Source: JBAYST01 sp041676005 (GTDB lineage Bacteria > Bacillota_I > Bacilli_A > RFN20 > CAG-826). From it: 15,311 bases of DNA. Below the pieces are notes generated by a model. It worked only from the letters and a program-made list of their open reading frames with translations. It was not told the origin of the DNA and made no database searches. Shown in pieces: positions 13,697 through 15,311 of this stretch. Positions within the stretch are counted from its first letter, which is position 1. Each line of letters opens with the position of its first letter. Both the position numbers and the translations under genes were made by a program. Location: positions 1 to 15,311 of the forward strand of contig JBAYST010000018.1 in the NCBI GenBank assembly GCA_041676005.1, written 5' to 3'.

Positions 13697-14331
13697 CAGA
13701 TTTTTCCTTTCAGATTGCCCCGATTCAAATCGCTGACTTGTTCTTGCAATTGTTTTTGATTGATTTTAGCGACATCACGCGATTCAATCGCTGCGATTAA
13801 TTTCTTCAGTTTATTGACTTGAATAATGTAATAATCTTCATCGCTTGATTTGATATTGATCGCACATTCTTTATTGACCAAACTGATCCCGACAAAAATC
13901 GATTCATCAGTCCCGGTTAAAATCGAGAGGCGTTTGATCAGACCTCTTAAATCATTGAACGGATTATCGATGTATTGCTTGTTTCCCTTTAAAGAAAATA
14001 AGACAAAGGATTTATCATCTCGACTACCGGAAATCGAACCTTCATAGTAACTGTCGATGATGATATAAATGTATTTATCTCCAAACAAAATGTGGTCGAT
14101 GATCGCTACTGTTGTATCGCTGTATTTAAAGTGAAATAGATTGAGCAAATAATAATCTTGATATAAAGCGATTTTATAGACCTCGCGGCCATATAACTGC
14201 CGGAATTTCTTTTTATAAATCGCTTTTTCAATCGGTTTATATAGTAAAATGATTAAAAGTAAAATGACAATTATCGGCACGATAATGATGAAGATGATTT
14301 TCAATGTTTCAATATTATCGATCAAAAGCAT
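13696..14331 (-). CDS. Membrane-anchored NERD-like (nuclease-related) protein with altered active site
   Basis: 211 residues. One N-terminal membrane helix (about 11-31), then a soluble domain. The stretch from YGREVYKIAL (47-56) through TTVAIIDHILFGDKYIYIIID (73-93), YEGSISGS (96-103) and DNPFNDLRG (122-130) follows the order of NERD domains: 'IDHilv...i.VIEtK...G.I.G...NP..Q'. Active relatives of this nuclease-like fold use Asp (here Asp79) plus Glu-x-Lys. Here the Glu-x-Lys position reads Asp93-Ser-Tyr95 and the Gln after NP is lost, so catalysis is doubtful. The family call is from pattern, not a search. The start has AAGGAG 5 bases upstream and its own promoter. The TGA stop overlaps the next ATG. 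A structural or nucleic-acid-sensing role would fit but is speculation. Confidence 0.55.
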   Translation of the reverse strand: MLLIDNIETLKIIFIIIVPIIVILLLIILLYKPIEKAIYKKKFRQLYGREVYKIALYQDYYLLNLFHFKYSDTTVAIIDHILFGDKYIYIIIDSYYEGSISGSRDDKSFVLFSLKGNKQYIDNPFNDLRGLIKRLSILTGTDESIFVGISLVNKECAINIKSSDEDYYIIQVNKLKKLIAAIESRDVAKINQKQLQEQVSDLNRGNLKGKI

Positions 14332-14361
14332 TTTGACTCCTTTTCTTTTTTTTACTAACTA

Positions 14362-14390
14362 ATCATAACAAATACTTCGCCCTATATTAA
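14362..14390 (-). promoter_or_regulatory. Promoter of the NERD-like/membrane-protein pair
   Basis: Minus-strand TTAATA (14390-14385), a 17-base spacer and TATGAT (14367-14362), 5/6 of the -10 consensus. The predicted leader is about 25 bases and includes AAAAGGAG. Confidence 0.5.
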
Positions 14391-14405
14391 GAAAGTTAAA
14401 TGTCT

Positions 14406-15014
14406 TTAATCGAAGATCGTTTCATCGTTTAAAACCGCATTTAACATTCGGTGGAACATTTCCGGTGCGACTTTAGTGGAAAGAGGAGGTAAATCATCTA
14501 AGAAAAACCATCTCACATCATCTGTTTCATATTCGTGATTTAAAAGTTCGCCATTAATTTTTCCAGTGAAAAGAGCAACGTATTCAGGAACACTATTTGG
14601 TTTTTTATAAGGAGTGTGATTGATAAGACCGACAAGACGAGTGATTTCAACCTTTGCCCCAGCCTCTTGAAGGCATTCGTTTTTAGCAGCTTCAGAAGGT
14701 GAATCATATAGATCTGCCCATCCTCCTGGAAAAGAATATGTCTGGCTTTTCGCTTCTCGCACGAGAAGGACTCTTTTTTTAGCAGCGTCTAAAATAATCG
14801 TCCTCACCGAAATGTTTGGAGTTGGGTAAACATCGCGAGAAAAATAATTCGGACGATTGAATTCGACTTCGAGAAACTTTTCAAGAAATTCTAGAGATAT
14901 TTTGTTTATTTCTTGATAATTGCTCAAAGCATAAGGATCACTAGAATAGAGCAATCCAATCTTGGCAATCGATTGGATTTTAATAATGTAATCATAAATT
15001 TCTTTGCTATCCAT
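14406..15014 (-). CDS. NUDIX hydrolase with N-terminal NUDIX-associated domain
   Basis: 202 residues. Residues 6-48 (YDYIIKIQSIAKIGLLYSSDPY and following) match the N-terminal extension found in a group of bacterial NUDIX enzymes related to ADP-ribose pyrophosphatases. The NUDIX fold follows from about 66. The NUDIX box starts at Gly98 (GGWADLYDSPSEAA, then KNECLQEAGA). Compared with G-x5-E-x7-R-E-U-x-E-E-x-G, Glu is Asp104, Arg is Asn112 and the first Glu of the EE pair is Gln116, while Glu113 and Glu117 remain. The enzyme may still hydrolyse a nucleoside diphosphate derivative, but metal binding is probably altered. The ATG at 15014 has no Shine-Dalgarno; TATAAT lies 7 bases upstream, so a leaderless mRNA is predicted. 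It diverges from the SPFH-like gene across 58 bases. Confidence 0.85.
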   Translation of the reverse strand: MDSKEIYDYIIKIQSIAKIGLLYSSDPYALSNYQEINKISLEFLEKFLEVEFNRPNYFSRDVYPTPNISVRTIILDAAKKRVLLVREAKSQTYSFPGGWADLYDSPSEAAKNECLQEAGAKVEITRLVGLINHTPYKKPNSVPEYVALFTGKINGELLNHEYETDDVRWFFLDDLPPLSTKVAPEMFHRMLNAVLNDETIFD

Positions 15015-15021
15015 ATGTGTA

Positions 15022-15027
15022 ATTATA
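15022..15027 (-). promoter_or_regulatory. -10 box of the NUDIX gene (leaderless)
   Basis: A perfect TATAAT on the minus strand, 7 bases before ATG 15014, puts the expected start at 15015 or 15014. No good -35 is visible at 16-18 bases. Confidence 0.5.
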
Positions 15028-15037
15028 AACTCTTGGA

Positions 15038-15066
15038 TTGAGAAATTACATTTAAAAATGTATTAT
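15038..15066 (+). promoter_or_regulatory. Promoter of the SPFH-like gene (leaderless)
   Basis: TTGAGA (15038-15043, 5/6), a 17-base spacer and TATTAT (15061-15066, 5/6). The ATG at 15073 begins exactly 7 bases after the -10 box, the usual transcription start position, and there is no Shine-Dalgarno. The promoter shares the 58-base gap with the divergent NUDIX promoter. Confidence 0.65.
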
Positions 15067-15072
15067 TGTCAT

Positions 15073-15311
15073 ATGAATCAGGAACAACTCGTCTTTTTAT
15101 TCATCGCTCTTGGGACGTTTTCTTTTGGATTGATAATCTTTATTTTCTCTTGTATTTACTATGTGAAAAAAGACCACGTGATGATCATTGAAAAAATGCA
15201 GCAATACCACGGAACTTACACTCGTGGAATATATTGGTTTTGGCCTTTTGCCTACCGCAGAGTCGGTTATTACGCTTTGGTACCTTTAAAAAGAAAAATC
15301 CACCTTTATAA
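15073..15311 (+). CDS. SPFH/band-7-like membrane protein (partial, C-terminus outside window)
   Basis: Open plus-strand frame from ATG 15073 to the right edge, 79 full codons, no stop. An N-terminal membrane helix lies at about residues 7-30. It is followed by VKKDHVMIIEKMQQYHGTYTRG, IYWFWPF and YRRVGYYALVPLKRK. This matches the beginning of SPFH (stomatin/prohibitin-like) domains: 'V..g.v.vve..G.y...l.pG.hf..P....v'. Such proteins assemble into membrane scaffolds. Only the start of the domain is visible, so the subfamily cannot be given. The start is fixed by the promoter spacing and the lack of an earlier in-frame ATG. Confidence 0.6.
   Translation, partial: MNQEQLVFLFIALGTFSFGLIIFIFSCIYYVKKDHVMIIEKMQQYHGTYTRGIYWFWPFAYRRVGYYALVPLKRKIHLY

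Overview
The window is AT-rich bacterial DNA with tightly packed genes, mostly on the minus strand. It most resembles the Bacilli/Mollicutes border (Acholeplasma, Izemoplasma, Haloplasma, Erysipelotrichia or uncultured RF39-like relatives). The lineage is inferred from gene content and base composition, not from a marker-gene search. Several genes end in TGA exactly where the next gene starts and TGG encodes tryptophan, so the code is the standard one and not the Mycoplasma/Spiroplasma code. Both tRNAs carry an encoded CCA. No insertion sequence, prophage, CRISPR array or rRNA was seen.

Layout: (1) Positions 1-3726, minus strand: a six-gene chain in which every junction overlaps. It has a small possible helix-turn-helix protein, two unknown exported or membrane-anchored proteins, a CpaF/TadA-type ATPase and two TadB/TadC-type membrane proteins, the last cut by the window edge. 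This looks like the start of a reduced Tad-like (type IVc pilus or secretion) operon and is the least conventional part of the window. (2) Position 3841, plus strand: a divergent guanylate-kinase-family gene read from a promoter that leaves almost no 5' leader. (3) 4422-5498, minus: a 54-residue single-pass membrane protein followed by a short-chain dehydrogenase. (4) 5552-7847, minus: two overlapping CNNM/CBS (CorC/HlyC-like) genes, the upstream one lacking the C-terminal CorC domain. (5) 7977-9704, minus: a multi-pass membrane protein with a long Pro/Glu-rich tail and an uncharacterised C-terminal domain. (6) 9790-10641, minus: a diacylglycerol/lipid kinase. (7) 10718-12632: tRNA-Glu(CUC) and gltX on the minus strand, with tRNA-Gly(GCC) diverging from gltX. 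(8) 12665-14331, minus: a coupled pair, a membrane-anchored NERD-like protein with an altered catalytic motif and a multi-pass membrane protein. (9) 14406-15311: a NUDIX hydrolase diverging from a truncated SPFH-like membrane protein.

Two signals run through the window. First, four genes (3841, 10641, 15014, 15073) have a TATAAT-like -10 box 6 to 8 bases before the ATG and no Shine-Dalgarno sequence, which predicts leaderless mRNAs. Genes without such a box mostly have a clear AAGGAG-type site. Second, gene pairs are often translationally coupled through TGATG or 8-base overlaps. Stretches between genes are all short (under 300 bases) and hold the promoters and terminators listed.
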